Assembly: GCF_026278245.1 (NCBI RefSeq)
Contig: NZ_CP111079.1
Location: forward strand, 932,501 to 996,500
DNA from: Pontibacter kalidii
GTDB taxonomy: Bacteria > Bacteroidota > Bacteroidia > Cytophagales > Hymenobacteraceae
Length of the DNA: 64,000 bases
Reading direction: 5' to 3'
Shown here in pieces: positions 33,083-42,804 of this stretch. The position numbers and the translations under genes are program-made. Under the pieces are notes generated by a model. The model was given only the letters and a program-made list of their open reading frames with translations, had not been told where the DNA came from and ran no database searches. Each line of letters opens with the position of its first letter. The stretch's first letter is position 1.

Positions 33083-34159
33083 ATGTCACAAGACACAAAC
33101 GCGCACGCTGCGCATTCAAAGCCCAAGAAACGTAAAACAGGGCAAATCTTACTTAATCTTTTACTGCTGGTAGCCATCGCAGGCGGGCTGATCTGGGTAG
33201 CCGGCTTATACTTTGATTTCAGCAAGAACGAGGTGACCAACGATGCGCAGGTAGAACAGTTCATCAACCCGATCAACGCCCGGGTGGGTGGCTACATCGA
33301 CCAGATCCGCTTCACTGAGCATCAGCCGGTCAAGAAGGGCGATACGCTCGTGATCATCAACGACAATGAGATCCGCATTCAGCTGGCACAGGCTGAAGCC
33401 GCTTTGCTTGATGCCCAGGCTAATAGAAACGTGACCAGCTCCAGCGTGAACACGGTGAGCAACAACATTGCCGTATCGGAGGCCAACATCGCCGAAGCCA
33501 GAGCCCGGCTCTGGAACGTGGAGCAGAATTATAAACGCTACGAAAGCCTGCTGAAAGATGAAGCCGTGACGCGCCAGCAATACGAGCAAATGAAAACGGA
33601 GTACGATGCGGCCCGGGCCCGATTGGCTGCGCTGGAGCGCCAGAAGCAGACCACGCAGCTTTCCACCAAAGAAGTCAGCTCCAGGCTGGCAGTGAACGAT
33701 GCCAACATCAAGCGAGCCGAAGCTGCCCTGGACATGGCAAAACTGAACCTGTCATACACCTTTATCACAGCCCCTTATGATGGCGTGATGGGTCGTCGCA
33801 CGATTCAGGAAGGCCAGCTGATACAGCCAGGTCAGGCGCTGGCCAACATTGTCCGCAGTGATCAGGTGTGGGTAGTGGCCAACTACAAAGAAACGCAGAC
33901 AGGAAACCTGTCAGTAGGCCAACCCATTGAAATCACCGTGGATGCCATACGAGGCAGGGTCTTTAAAGGGAAGATAACTGCCATTTCAGAGGCAACAGGT
34001 GCCAAATACTCGGCTGTTCCGGTAGATAACTCCACGGGTAACTTCGTGAAAGTGCAGCAGCGTATCCCGGTGCGCATCGAGTTTACAGAAGCGAACACCA
34101 AAGAAGACCTTGAGAAGCTGCGGGCAGGCATGAACGTAGAGGTAAAAGCAATTTTATAA
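33083..34159 (+). CDS. HlyD/EmrA-type membrane fusion protein
   Basis: A 358-residue periplasmic adaptor. A single membrane helix (ILLNLLLLVAIAGGLIWVAG) lies near residues 17-36. EVTNDAQVEQFINPINARVG and GYIDQIRFTEHQPVKKGDTL form the first half of the biotinyl-lipoyl motif. A long coiled-coil hairpin (about 95-215) and the second half ITAPYDGVMGRRTIQEGQLI follow. The order is that of EmrA, which links an MFS-type EmrB pump to TolC. The start of the pump gene is one base past this stop, so the two are translationally coupled. Confidence 0.92.
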   Translation: MSQDTNAHAAHSKPKKRKTGQILLNLLLLVAIAGGLIWVAGLYFDFSKNEVTNDAQVEQFINPINARVGGYIDQIRFTEHQPVKKGDTLVIINDNEIRIQLAQAEAALLDAQANRNVTSSSVNTVSNNIAVSEANIAEARARLWNVEQNYKRYESLLKDEAVTRQQYEQMKTEYDAARARLAALERQKQTTQLSTKEVSSRLAVNDANIKRAEAALDMAKLNLSYTFITAPYDGVMGRRTIQEGQLIQPGQALANIVRSDQVWVVANYKETQTGNLSVGQPIEITVDAIRGRVFKGKITAISEATGAKYSAVPVDNSTGNFVKVQQRIPVRIEFTEANTKEDLEKLRAGMNVEVKAIL

Positions 34160-34160
34160 G

Positions 34161-35738
34161 ATGTCGGAAGTAAGAAAAGGACTTTTTAACGATTGGGTAC
34201 CAAAGCCGGTGGGGCTGCTGGTGATTCTGGTGCTCACGATAACGGCGCTCACCACCAACGGCCTCTACACAGCCAACATCAACGACATGGTCAGCGGCCT
34301 CGGTTCTATGTCCGAGTACATGATGATGGCCAACTATGCCTCCGTTATAGGCATGATGGTGGTCTTCCCGTTTCTGCTTAAGATCAAAGCCTATTTAAAA
34401 GGACGTACCATCCTGCTTCTATCTTTGAGCGGCATGTTGCTGTTGTCGGTGGTCTGCGCGCTGACCACTTCTCCGGCGGTGCTTATAATCAGCAACCTGA
34501 TGATAGGTTCTCTGAAAATTATCGCGATGATGGAGGTGATTATCCCAATCATGATGATAATCAGTCCGGATGGCAACCGTGGCCGTTTTTACGCAACCTT
34601 CTATCCTATAAGTATTATACTGGGGCAGTTGGGAGCCTATTTTTCAGCTGAGCTCTCTTTTGCCTATGGTTGGGAGTATGCTTATTATTTTATGATGCCG
34701 GGGCTGCTGGTCAGTTTGCTGCTGGTGGTCATCTGTTACCACAACGACCGGACAATGCCTTATGCCCCCTTGAAAGGTTTGGATCTGATAAGCTTCTTTT
34801 TGGTGACGACATCGCTGATGCTGCTCAACTATGTGCTGGTCTTTGCACGCGTGGAAGATTACTTCAGTTCGGTCTATATACAGGGCGCTGCCATAGGTTT
34901 TGTGATCACGATGTTGCTCTTCATTAGACGGCAACTAACAGCTGAACAACCTTACCTGGACCTTAGAATGCTTAAGATCCGGAATGTGTGGGCCAGTAAT
35001 GTCATGGTCTTTCTGACAGGGTTGTTTCTTTCAGCAGGCGCTATTCAGAGTGCGCTTACATCAGGTATATTGAAGTATAGTGCTCAAGTCAATGCTGAAC
35101 TTAACCTGTGGATGATACCAGGCGTGATAGTTGGTGGCCTGCTGCTCTTTTTCTGGAACAAGTACGAACACAACCATAAAGGGCTGATTCTGATTGGATT
35201 TGGGGCATTTGTTTTAGGTTTTCTGCTGCTCTACACCAAAGTAAACCCGGGCGCAGGCATGCATGACTTTTACATGGCTTCTGCTCTCCGGGGCTTTGGC
35301 ATGGTAGTGCTCTTTGCGGGGCTGGGTGTGTATAATGCTGTCGGCTTGCAGATGATGGATATGCTGTCATCTGCCGCCATACTGGTGGTCGTGCGCTCCT
35401 TTCTGGGTCCTGCTTTTTTCGCAGCACTTATTTCCTATGGCATGTACCAGGGACAGGTGGAGAACCTCCAGCAACTGGCCCAGCACATGGACGTAACCAA
35501 TGCTGCCGTGACGGCGCGCGCTGCTACTTCTGGCGGAACGTTGGGACTCTATGGCGCAGCTATGCCACAGGCCGTGCTGGTTACGGCCCAGGAGATGCTG
35601 GGCTATGTGGCCATGGCCGGGCTTTGGATCATGCTAGTGGTAGTGCTTTTCCGGTTTGGCAGAATGAACCGCCGGCGTTTGGTCAACTGGCGCAAGAAGT
35701 GGCGCAGCATTGTGGGCGTCCCAGCTGTCACAGGATAA
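34161..35738 (+). CDS. MFS drug efflux transporter (DHA2/EmrB-like)
   Basis: A 525-residue membrane protein with about 14 predicted helices, the number expected for the DHA2 group. Segments such as LLVILVLTITALTTNGLYTA at the start and ANYASVIGMMVVFPFLLKIK in the second helix pair resemble EmrB-like pumps, although the canonical motif A is weak. It uses the proton gradient to push substrates into the adaptor/TolC channel encoded upstream. The length and the operon context with HlyD and TolC relatives support the call; the substrate range cannot be predicted. The C-terminal tail is rich in Arg and Trp and lies in the cytosol. Confidence 0.87.
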   Translation: MSEVRKGLFNDWVPKPVGLLVILVLTITALTTNGLYTANINDMVSGLGSMSEYMMMANYASVIGMMVVFPFLLKIKAYLKGRTILLLSLSGMLLLSVVCALTTSPAVLIISNLMIGSLKIIAMMEVIIPIMMIISPDGNRGRFYATFYPISIILGQLGAYFSAELSFAYGWEYAYYFMMPGLLVSLLLVVICYHNDRTMPYAPLKGLDLISFFLVTTSLMLLNYVLVFARVEDYFSSVYIQGAAIGFVITMLLFIRRQLTAEQPYLDLRMLKIRNVWASNVMVFLTGLFLSAGAIQSALTSGILKYSAQVNAELNLWMIPGVIVGGLLLFFWNKYEHNHKGLILIGFGAFVLGFLLLYTKVNPGAGMHDFYMASALRGFGMVVLFAGLGVYNAVGLQMMDMLSSAAILVVVRSFLGPAFFAALISYGMYQGQVENLQQLAQHMDVTNAAVTARAATSGGTLGLYGAAMPQAVLVTAQEMLGYVAMAGLWIMLVVVLFRFGRMNRRRLVNWRKKWRSIVGVPAVTG

Positions 35739-36015
35739 GCAAGTGTAAGTTTGGCTGCAAGCAGGAAGAGCCGATAGCCTGCGACGATGTGCTCAAGCTA
35801 AAAACGACCCTTACAAAACTGGGAATAAACAAGCCAAAGATCAATAATGGATGCTAACTGGCCTTGCAGGGCTCCTAATGGTACATGGGTATTTCGTCGA
35901 AGCCATCGTTGTGTTGACAGGCAGTGATGCGGGTATTACTCTTGTAGCTTGTAAAATATAGGTTTCAGCCTATCTGTAGTTAACAAGCCAATAATGAAAG
36001 AATTAGTTTTAAAGT

Positions 36016-36282
36016 ATGATGCGTCACTCGAACTTATCAAGAACCCCAGAGGGCATTTATCACATTCTAAAATCCGAATGGCACCTCTCACAGGATTTCA
36101 GGCAGGTACGCAAAAGAACGTTAAGGGAGCTCCTTATAACAATTCAGGATGTAAACTGGCTACTGAATACGGTGGAATGGCAGTATAACGTGGAAATAGA
36201 GGAGGGGGATATCTCACTTAATCTGACCGTGTCGGATCTTATAAACCTGATTTTGAAGCACAGTAAGAGAATGGTTGCCTAA
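36016..36282 (+). CDS. Small acyl-carrier-protein-like protein without the carrier serine (tentative)
   Basis: An 88-residue frame. The C-terminal half (VNWLLNTVEWQYNVEIEEGD, then LTVSDLINLILKHSK) follows the pattern of the last two helices of acyl carrier proteins, LxxLEEEFxIEI...TVxDxxxxI. The Asp-Ser-Leu attachment motif expected about 10 residues earlier is absent (RELLITIQDV). It may be a scaffold or a diverged carrier, or the similarity may be chance. An overlapping frame at 35994 is less protein-like. It is followed after 50 bp by a TerB-like gene. Assignment is weak and rests only on the residue pattern. Confidence 0.4.
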   Translation: MMRHSNLSRTPEGIYHILKSEWHLSQDFRQVRKRTLRELLITIQDVNWLLNTVEWQYNVEIEEGDISLNLTVSDLINLILKHSKRMVA

Positions 36283-36332
36283 GTAGTGGGTAAGCACCTC
36301 ATTAGTAATTTATTAACTTAAATCGAATAAAA

Positions 36333-36713
36333 ATGAATACAAAACCGATAGTAAATGACTTTCTGAATACCAAGGAGAAAAAACTTGCCTTTTTCCAGAA
36401 CCTAGTACTAATAGCCGTCGCAGATAAGTATGTAGATGATGCGGAAAGCGATTTCCTGTTGACTATAGGAGAACAACTAGGGCTGACACAGGATGACACA
36501 CTTCCTATTGCCGATAACTTGTCCACCCTTGCTTTCATTGTTCCAGAACAAGGGCTGCATAAACATCTCGAGCTCCAGACCCTTATCATGATGGTCCTGC
36601 AGGATGGTAAAGTGGAAGAAAGGGAATATAAGTTGTGCCTGGAGTATACCAGAGGCATTGGTTACACGCAGGAAATTCTGGATAACTTGATCAGGTGGCT
36701 AACTGTGGGCTAA
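36333..36713 (+). CDS. TerB-like (tellurite resistance / DjlA-type) helical protein
   Basis: A 126-residue all-helical protein. LVLIAVADKYVDDAESDFLL near residues 25-44 and MMVLQDGKVEEREYKLCLEY near 85-104 are the two acidic, metal-binding-like segments seen in TerB-family domains (pattern ADGxxxxxE). TerB domains are found in tellurite and phage-defence related systems and as stand-alone proteins in many Bacteroidota; the molecular role is unclear. No other ter genes are present. It may be cotranscribed with the ACP-like frame 50 bp upstream. Confidence 0.6.
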   Translation: MNTKPIVNDFLNTKEKKLAFFQNLVLIAVADKYVDDAESDFLLTIGEQLGLTQDDTLPIADNLSTLAFIVPEQGLHKHLELQTLIMMVLQDGKVEEREYKLCLEYTRGIGYTQEILDNLIRWLTVG

Positions 36714-36820
36714 TAAATTAAGAACTGGTCTTTCAATCAGGAGCATTTAACGCTAGTTGTTAGATGAAAGCAGAGGTGCGAGCTGCTTTAGTGCTTGAGT
36801 AGTAGGTCGAAGCGCATAAA

Positions 36821-36852
36821 AAAAGCCTCTCAGCGTAAACTGAGAGGCTTTT
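36821..36852 (-). terminator. Terminator of the tRNA-Glu gene
   Basis: AAAAGCCTCTCAG (36821-36833) pairs with CTGAGAGGCTTTT (36840-36852), with A and T runs, ending 3 bp from the tRNA 3' end. Confidence 0.8.
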
Positions 36853-36855
36853 AAG

Positions 36856-36927
36856 TAGCCCGTAGGGGAATCGAACCCCTGTTACCAGAATGAAAATCTG
36901 GCGTCCTAACCCCTAGACGAACGGGCC
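36856..36927 (-). tRNA. tRNA-Glu (anticodon TTC)
   Basis: Read leftward, the 72-nt sequence starts GGCCCGT and ends ACGGGCT plus discriminator A. The anticodon arm is CCAGA-TTTTCAT-TCTGG, so the anticodon is TTC. The T-arm is AGGGG-TTCGATT-CCCCT, and the D-arm has GGGGTTAGGAC. The CCA end is not encoded. The acceptor begins with a G-T pair. A terminator follows at once. Confidence 0.95.
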
Positions 36928-37118
36928 AAATGTTTACTATAACGCGTCGTTCTTGTTGATTGACGGTGCAAATATAGCCTGTGTTTCCATATATCCAAAA
37001 ACAAATGGTAAATATTTTCAGCTTTTCCGTGTAAGATGCTAAGGCCCAGAGTGGAAAAAAATGTTGGTTTTACACTGTCGTAAATCGTAACTTAGCAGCA
37101 TTAACATAACTCTCATAA

Positions 37119-38120
<1,002 letters not shown>

Positions 38121-38144
38121 CCAGAACGCTTCATCAAAGTATAA

Positions 38145-38184
38145 AAGAAGGGCCTCCCGACTATAGGGAGGCCCTTCTTTTTTG
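38145..38184 (+). terminator. Terminator after gapA
   Basis: A 14-bp stem AAGAAGGGCCTCCC with its complement GGGAGGCCCTTCTT and then a T run; it starts 25 bp past the stop codon. Confidence 0.9.
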
Positions 38185-38375
38185 CCCCTTGTTGAACAAC
38201 AAATCAGGCAACAGAGTATAAAATGACGAAGATCATAGTTTATATTAAGTAAACGCTATACTTTTATGCCTGAAGTTTGTTGATTCGTTCTGCCTCAGTT
38301 GCTTAGTAAGGCTGCTGACCGATACGGAATTTATACTTTAGAAATCTGAAAACATCCATCAAAACCGCACAAACC

Positions 38376-39227
38376 ATGAGAAGGATTTTAGTACCTACTG
38401 ATTTTTCGGAGGAAGCACGCAATGCCTACGAGGTAGCCATTTCCATAGCACGCCGCACCGGTGCCGCCATCAAGCTGCTGCACGTGGTGGAAACACCCTA
38501 CTACAGCTCCAGCTTCAGCGCCACCGGCGATGTAACGACAGGCTCTAACGGCATGGAGCAGGTATATATGCTGCGCCTGCTCGAAACCACCAAGCGGCAG
38601 ATGAACGAGCTGCTGCGCACTGTGGCGCATGAGGGGGTGGAAGTGGTGCAGGAGGTGGATGTGGACCGTCCTATAAACAAGATCAGGAGAACTATAAAAG
38701 AGGATGGGGTAGACCTGGTGGTGATGGGCTCTAAAGGCTCCAGCGGATTGGATGAGTTCCTGATCGGTTCTAACACCGAGAAAGTGGTGCGCACCTCCGA
38801 GTGTCCTGTGTTGACAGTGAAAAACCGTCTCCAGGACTTTGACCCGCGCGAGATTGTGCTGGCCTCCGACTTTAGAAGGGAGATCCGCGGCGCCATGGAC
38901 CGGTTCAAGGAGATTCAGCAGCTTTTCGGTGCACGTATCCACCTGGTGTACATTAACACGCCCGGCGCCTTTGAGTCCAGCGCCAATATACAGCAAAAAC
39001 TGGAGTACACCGCCCAGAAATATGGCCTGCAGAACTATACCATCAATGTGTACAACGATGTGATGGAGGAAGACGGCATCCTCAACTTTGCCAACGACAT
39101 CCGCGCTGATATGATCATGATGGCTACTCATGGCAGAACCGGCCTGGCGCACCTGCTCAGCGGAAGTATAGCCGAGGACCTGGTGAACCATACCAGCATT
39201 CCGGTGCTGACTGTTCAGCTTAAGTAG
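38376..39227 (+). CDS. Universal stress protein with two USP domains
   Basis: A 283-residue tandem USP. Domain 1 (1-150) starts RRILVPTDFSEEARNAYEVA and ends with the ATP-binding motif VMGSKGSSGLDEFLIGSNTE plus PVLTVK. Domain 2 (about 160-283) has EIVLASDFRR, a weaker first strand, and ends MATHGRTGLAHLLSGSIAED with PVLTVQ. The G-2x-G-9x-G-(S/T) pattern is kept in both, so both may bind nucleotide. USPs adjust survival under starvation or stress, acting in the cytosol. It lies between two terminators. Confidence 0.93.
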   Translation: MRRILVPTDFSEEARNAYEVAISIARRTGAAIKLLHVVETPYYSSSFSATGDVTTGSNGMEQVYMLRLLETTKRQMNELLRTVAHEGVEVVQEVDVDRPINKIRRTIKEDGVDLVVMGSKGSSGLDEFLIGSNTEKVVRTSECPVLTVKNRLQDFDPREIVLASDFRREIRGAMDRFKEIQQLFGARIHLVYINTPGAFESSANIQQKLEYTAQKYGLQNYTINVYNDVMEEDGILNFANDIRADMIMMATHGRTGLAHLLSGSIAEDLVNHTSIPVLTVQLK

Positions 39228-39256
39228 AAGTATAAACGTATACCTGGAGTTACCAG

Positions 39257-39288
39257 AGCCTGATGCCCTACAGCGTCAGGCTTTTTTT
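39257..39288 (+). terminator. Terminator after the universal stress protein gene
   Basis: AGCCTGATGC (39257-39266) pairs with GCGTCAGGCT (39273-39282), one wobble pair, followed by seven T. It overlaps the 5' extension of the next open frame and so rules out its upstream ATG. Confidence 0.85.
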
Positions 39289-39306
39289 ATTACCGCCCGA
39301 AAAAGG

Positions 39307-39314
39307 TAATTTTG
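39307..39314 (+). promoter_or_regulatory. Promoter -7 box of the lipid kinase gene
   Basis: TAATTTTG fits TAnnTTTG and lies 24 bp before the ATG at 39338, supporting that start. Confidence 0.5.
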
Positions 39315-39337
39315 TACGCAAGGCCATCGCCCATACT

Positions 39338-40219
39338 ATGAGTCAACGTACCAAAATCCGCTTTATCGTTAACCCAACCTCCGGCACCAGCAGCCGCGTG
39401 GATGTGGAAGCCCGCATTCAGGAGCACCTCGACCGCCAAAAGTATGACCACGGAATCGTGTTCACGGAGCGGGCTGGCCATGCGCCTGAATTGGCACGTG
39501 CAGCTGCGGATGAGGGCGTAGAGATAGTCGTGGCTGTAGGCGGAGACGGCACCATGAACGAGGTGGCCCGCGGCCTGCTGCACACCGAAACGGTGCTGGC
39601 CATACTTCCGAAGGGCTCCGGTAACGGGCTTGCGCGCCACCTGGGGATACCAATGGGCCTGGAAGGAGCCCTGCGTGTGATCAACAAGGGGAAAATGACC
39701 ACGATTGACAGCGGCCAGATAAACGGACATCCTTTCTTCACCACCGCCGGCATTGGCTTCGATGCCTACATTAGTTCGGTGTTTGCCGGCAACAAAAAGC
39801 GCGGCTTGCAGACCTATGTGGAACTGGTGATGAAAGAGGTGCGCAATTACAGGCATTTGCCCGTAATAGCAAGTATAAACGGCAACACCCTGGATACTGA
39901 TTGCTTTGTAATGGCCTTTGCCAATGCCGCACAGTATGGCAACAACGCCTACATTGCGCCAACTGCTGACATACGCGATGGCTTGCTGGACGTGTGCCTG
40001 GTGCGACGCCTTGACCTGGTAAAAGCCCTGAACCTGAGTTACTGCATGCTCACCAAGCAACTGGCCAACGCCGACAGTGCCGAATACTTTAAAACGGAGT
40101 ACGTTACCGTGCAGACCGAGGAGGAAATGATGTACCATGCCGACGGCGAGTACCTGGGAAAGGCCAGCGAGTTTGAAGTAAAGATGCTGCCGCTCTCGCT
40201 GAAGGTGCTGGTGCCGTAG
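39338..40219 (+). CDS. YegS/BmrU family lipid (diacylglycerol-type) kinase
   Basis: With the start at 39338 the protein has 293 residues. The frame is open to 39263, but a terminator and a promoter box lie in that part. RFIVNPTSGTS opens the DAGK catalytic domain, VVAVGGDGTMNEVARGLL is the nucleotide-binding GGDGT motif, and LPKGSGNGLARHLGIP the next conserved loop. MYHADGEYLGKASEFEVKML closes the second domain. These soluble or membrane-associated enzymes phosphorylate diacylglycerol, sphingolipids or related lipids; in Bacteroidota a sphingolipid or diacylglycerol substrate is possible. Confidence 0.92.
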   Translation: MSQRTKIRFIVNPTSGTSSRVDVEARIQEHLDRQKYDHGIVFTERAGHAPELARAAADEGVEIVVAVGGDGTMNEVARGLLHTETVLAILPKGSGNGLARHLGIPMGLEGALRVINKGKMTTIDSGQINGHPFFTTAGIGFDAYISSVFAGNKKRGLQTYVELVMKEVRNYRHLPVIASINGNTLDTDCFVMAFANAAQYGNNAYIAPTADIRDGLLDVCLVRRLDLVKALNLSYCMLTKQLANADSAEYFKTEYVTVQTEEEMMYHADGEYLGKASEFEVKMLPLSLKVLVP

Positions 40220-40289
40220 TAAGATTTGTAGATGAGGAAATTGGGGAATGATTAACAGGCTTTCCTCTTTAGTATAAAGTATAAAACAG

Positions 40290-40637
40290 ATGAGCGATAA
40301 AAATAAGAAAGGCCGGCAGGGGGTGGTTTACTCCACCAACCAAGACTTTAACTACGAGTATGAGCAGGACCAGGCGCAGGAGACACTGCCACCGCAGCAG
40401 CAGAACCTGAAAGTCATGCTCGACAAGAAAGCCCGCGGCGGCAAGCAGGTAACGCTGATCACCGGCTTCGTGGGCACCGAGGACGACCTGAAGGAGCTGG
40501 GCAAAATGATCAAAAGCAAGTGCGGTGTAGGCGGCTCTGCCAAAGATGGCGAAATCCTCATACAGGGCGATTTCCGCGACAAAGCCCTGCAAGTTCTTCT
40601 ATCCGCTGGCTACAAAGCCAAGAAGGCGGGAGGATGA
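40290..40637 (+). CDS. SUI1/eIF1-like translation factor (YciH family)
   Basis: A 115-residue protein. The C-terminal SUI1 domain runs from about residue 38: [20 protein letters not shown], then [20 protein letters not shown] and [20 protein letters not shown]. The N-terminal 35 residues are polar and disordered-looking ([13 protein letters not shown]). YciH proteins are bacterial relatives of eukaryotic initiation factor 1. They bind the small ribosomal subunit and are thought to help reject weak initiation or act under stress. The gene follows the lipid kinase by 70 bp and could be cotranscribed. Confidence 0.93.
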   Translation: MSDKNKKGRQGVVYSTNQDFNYEYEQDQAQETLPPQQQNLKVMLDKKARGGKQVTLITGFVGTEDDLKELGKMIKSKCGVGGSAKDGEILIQGDFRDKALQVLLSAGYKAKKAGG

Positions 40638-40648
40638 TTGGGAGTTTA

Positions 40649-41119
40649 AGAGTTGAGGAGTTTGGGAGTTAGAGAGTGGATGAATGCCACAAGTTTAGCA
40701 ATAGCGTAACATGTGAACATGTGGCAAAGTATGGCAGCAGTTTTAAACAGGTTTGCTTTGGAAAAGCAAGGTTACGGAGATTTTGGCTATACTTTATAAG
40801 CCAAGTTGCGATCTACGCATGAAGTGCAGGTGTAACCCACCCCTAACCCCTCCGAGGAGGGGAATCACCTACTCTTTTGCATAATTCCCCTCCTCGGAGG
40901 GGCAGGGGTGGGTTAATCGCAACTTGAGTTTTATACTTTGATTAAAAAGCATTCAAAGCTCGCTCACAAAGTCTGTCGAAGTATAAATTGTTGGTGATAA
41001 CACCAACAATGGCGGGAAAAGGCTATAGCTATACTTTAGCAATGGCTAATCGAAGCATAGAGAAACTCGCTCGTTAAACTTTAGAAAGCCATTCTCTAAC
41101 TCCCAAACTCCTCAACTCT
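40649..41119. repeat. Nested inverted-repeat element between SUI1 and the next leftward gene
   Basis: Outer arms of 27 bp are exact inverted copies (40649-40675 and 41093-41119), containing GAGTTGAGGAGTTTGGGAGT. Inside, CAAGTTGCGAT (40802-40812) is inverted at 40916-40926. Within that, a pair of CCCACCCCTAACCCCTCCGA-type units face each other (about 40833-40865 and 40883-40915). No ORF of note. The right outer arm contains the stop codon of the gene at 41120. Confidence 0.65.
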
Positions 41120-41545
41120 CTAACTTTCCAGCTTCCCCAGGTATTTCTTCGGTCCCTCCACTAGATAGAAGTTGGCCGATTGCTGCACGAAAAGGTTTCC
41201 GGCAAGGGCGGAGGCTTTGGGAGGGGTAGGCTTGTATACCTGCAGCGGCTGTTTCGACTCGCTGGTCCTAACGAAGCCGATCTCCTCCAGGCGTTGCTGC
41301 AGTTGCTTGGGGCTATACTTTCCCACTGGCACACGCAGCCTGGTGCGGCGGTACAAAACCAGCATGGTTATACTAAAGAGTAGCGAGAAAACGGCCGCAT
41401 TGAACGCAATCTCTTGCAACAACATACCCGTGCTCCCTTCTGAAAACTTTCCGCTCAGGCCGTACCAGATCGCCGTCAGCACGAAGTACATCGCGAAGAA
41501 GTATAGGTTCAGCCGCACGAAGCGCATCAAAGTATAATTCCGCAT
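41120..41545 (-). CDS. Small membrane protein of unknown function
   Basis: A 141-residue protein not recognised by family. Two hydrophobic segments are clear: FVRLNLYFFAMYFVLTAIWY (about 9-28) and AAVFSLLFSITMLVLYRR (about 50-67). The rest is a soluble, basic C-terminal part with YSPKQLQQRLEEIGFVRTSE, which could contact a partner in the cytosol. The start at the ATG at 41545 is the first one, and another at residue 7 is possible. Its stop codon lies in the right arm of the inverted-repeat element, so the last residues may have been altered by that element. Confidence 0.55.
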   Translation of the reverse strand: MRNYTLMRFVRLNLYFFAMYFVLTAIWYGLSGKFSEGSTGMLLQEIAFNAAVFSLLFSITMLVLYRRTRLRVPVGKYSPKQLQQRLEEIGFVRTSESKQPLQVYKPTPPKASALAGNLFVQQSANFYLVEGPKKYLGKLES

Positions 41546-41576
41546 ACTAATGTTTGATGACTAATGATTAATGAGT

Positions 41577-41710
41577 AGAAGCTATCTCAAAAATAAAAAG
41601 TACAATAAGTGCGATCAACTGTACTCCTATAGTACGTGCCTTTAAAGCTACTTTTCATGGTGATCTCAAAGCAGAATTAGCTAACCTGAGGTATTTTTGA
41701 GATAGCTTCT
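41577..41710. mobile_element. MITE-like element with 19-bp perfect terminal inverted repeats
   Basis: AGAAGCTATCTCAAAAATA (41577-41595) is exactly inverted at 41692-41710. The 134-bp unit has no ORF. If the ends are taken one base in, both sides are flanked by TA, as expected for a TA-duplicating transposon. Ends of the form GCTATCTCAAAAA resemble those of several insertion sequences in Bacteroidota, but no transposase is present in the window. Confidence 0.65.
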
Positions 41711-41801
41711 AATAATTAGTGTGTGCCTGAGGCTTGGGCAGCTCACGATAGTCAGCTTTACTGCATCTCCACTCATTTTCAAATTACTCATTCCTAATGC
41801 A

Positions 41802-42539
41802 TCATGAATAATTATTCATCACTCGCTCCAGGTCCTCGGGTGTGTCGATGCCGATGGTTTCGTGGTGGGTGAGGGCCGTGGTGATGCGGAAGCCGTGCTC
41901 CAGCCAGCGCAGTTGCTCCAGCGACTCGGCCAGCTCCAGCGTGGAAGGGGGCAGCTGCGTTATCTGCTCCAGGATATCGGCGCGGTAGCCGTAAATACCG
42001 ATGTGCTTATAGTACGTATGCTGCTTGTGCCAGATGTCGTTGGGCACGTTGCGGCAGTAGGGGATAGGCTGCCTGCTAAAGTATAAAGCCTCCTTCGCCT
42101 GGTTGAGCACCACCTTGGGTGCATTCACGTTGAACAGTTCCTCGGCCGTTTCCACCTTTTTTACCAGCGTGGCCAGCTGCGTCTGTGGCCTCTCAAAACA
42201 TCGCGCTACAAGGTCTATCTGCTTCGGATGTATAAAAGGCTCATCCCCCTGAATGTTGATGATATACTCATAGGGCTGGTTGTGCAGTTTATAAGCCTCG
42301 AAGCAGCGGTCGGTGCCGCTCTGGTGCTGGCTCCCGGTCATCACGGCATTGCCGCCAAAGCCCTGCACATGCTCCAGAATACGCGCATCATCTGTGGCTA
42401 CCAATACCTCTGAAAGGCTCGATTTCTTTGCCTGCTCGTACACCCGCTGGATCATACTTTTGCCTTTGATGTCGGTAAGGGGTTTGCCCGGAAAACGGGT
42501 GCTGGCGTAGCGGGCCGGAATAATGCCGAGTACTTCCAT
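41802..42539 (-). CDS. kdsB: 3-deoxy-manno-octulosonate cytidylyltransferase (CMP-Kdo synthetase)
   Basis: Start at the ATG at 42539 (MEVLGIIPARYASTRFPGKP), 245 residues; an upstream in-frame ATG at 42578 adds 13 residues and is not needed. The N-terminal motif IIPARYASTRFPGKPL binds CTP. IINIQGDEPFI has the metal-binding Asp, and IGIDTPEDLERV is the usual end. The enzyme joins Kdo to CMP for lipopolysaccharide core synthesis in the cytosol. It stands alone, with the MITE-like element downstream. Confidence 0.95.
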   Translation of the reverse strand: MEVLGIIPARYASTRFPGKPLTDIKGKSMIQRVYEQAKKSSLSEVLVATDDARILEHVQGFGGNAVMTGSQHQSGTDRCFEAYKLHNQPYEYIINIQGDEPFIHPKQIDLVARCFERPQTQLATLVKKVETAEELFNVNAPKVVLNQAKEALYFSRQPIPYCRNVPNDIWHKQHTYYKHIGIYGYRADILEQITQLPPSTLELAESLEQLRWLEHGFRITTALTHHETIGIDTPEDLERVMNNYS

Positions 42540-42804
42540 AACTGTGTCAGGTTTGGGATGAGCCTCAAAGGTACACAAGCGTGGCCATTTATCCAGCGGC
42601 AGCTGCTCCTAATCTGTGCCTTCCTGTTGGCGGGGCTGGCTATTCCCGGTTCTGCGGGTCGCGAGAGGTAAACAGCAACAGGCTGGAAAGTATGTAGAGG
42701 CCGAAGAAAAGATACTTTTTCATAAACTGGCTTGTAAGGCTATACTTTACAGAGTCTGCGGGCTGCCAAATGGTTGCACGGCTGAGCAAGAAATTGTAAT
42801 ATAA

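Noticed and set aside
35994..36188. 64-residue frame overlapping the ACP-like gene
   Set aside because: Its composition is poor and the other frame shows a coherent helical pattern, though both are short.
36856..36927. tRNA-Glu as an integration site for a genomic island
   Set aside because: No integrase gene and no direct repeat of the tRNA end was found in the window, though tRNA-like tails occur at 22804, 26231 and 30787.
39263..39337. Upstream start of the lipid kinase
   Set aside because: The stretch contains a terminator (39257-39288) and a -7 promoter box, so it is untranslated.
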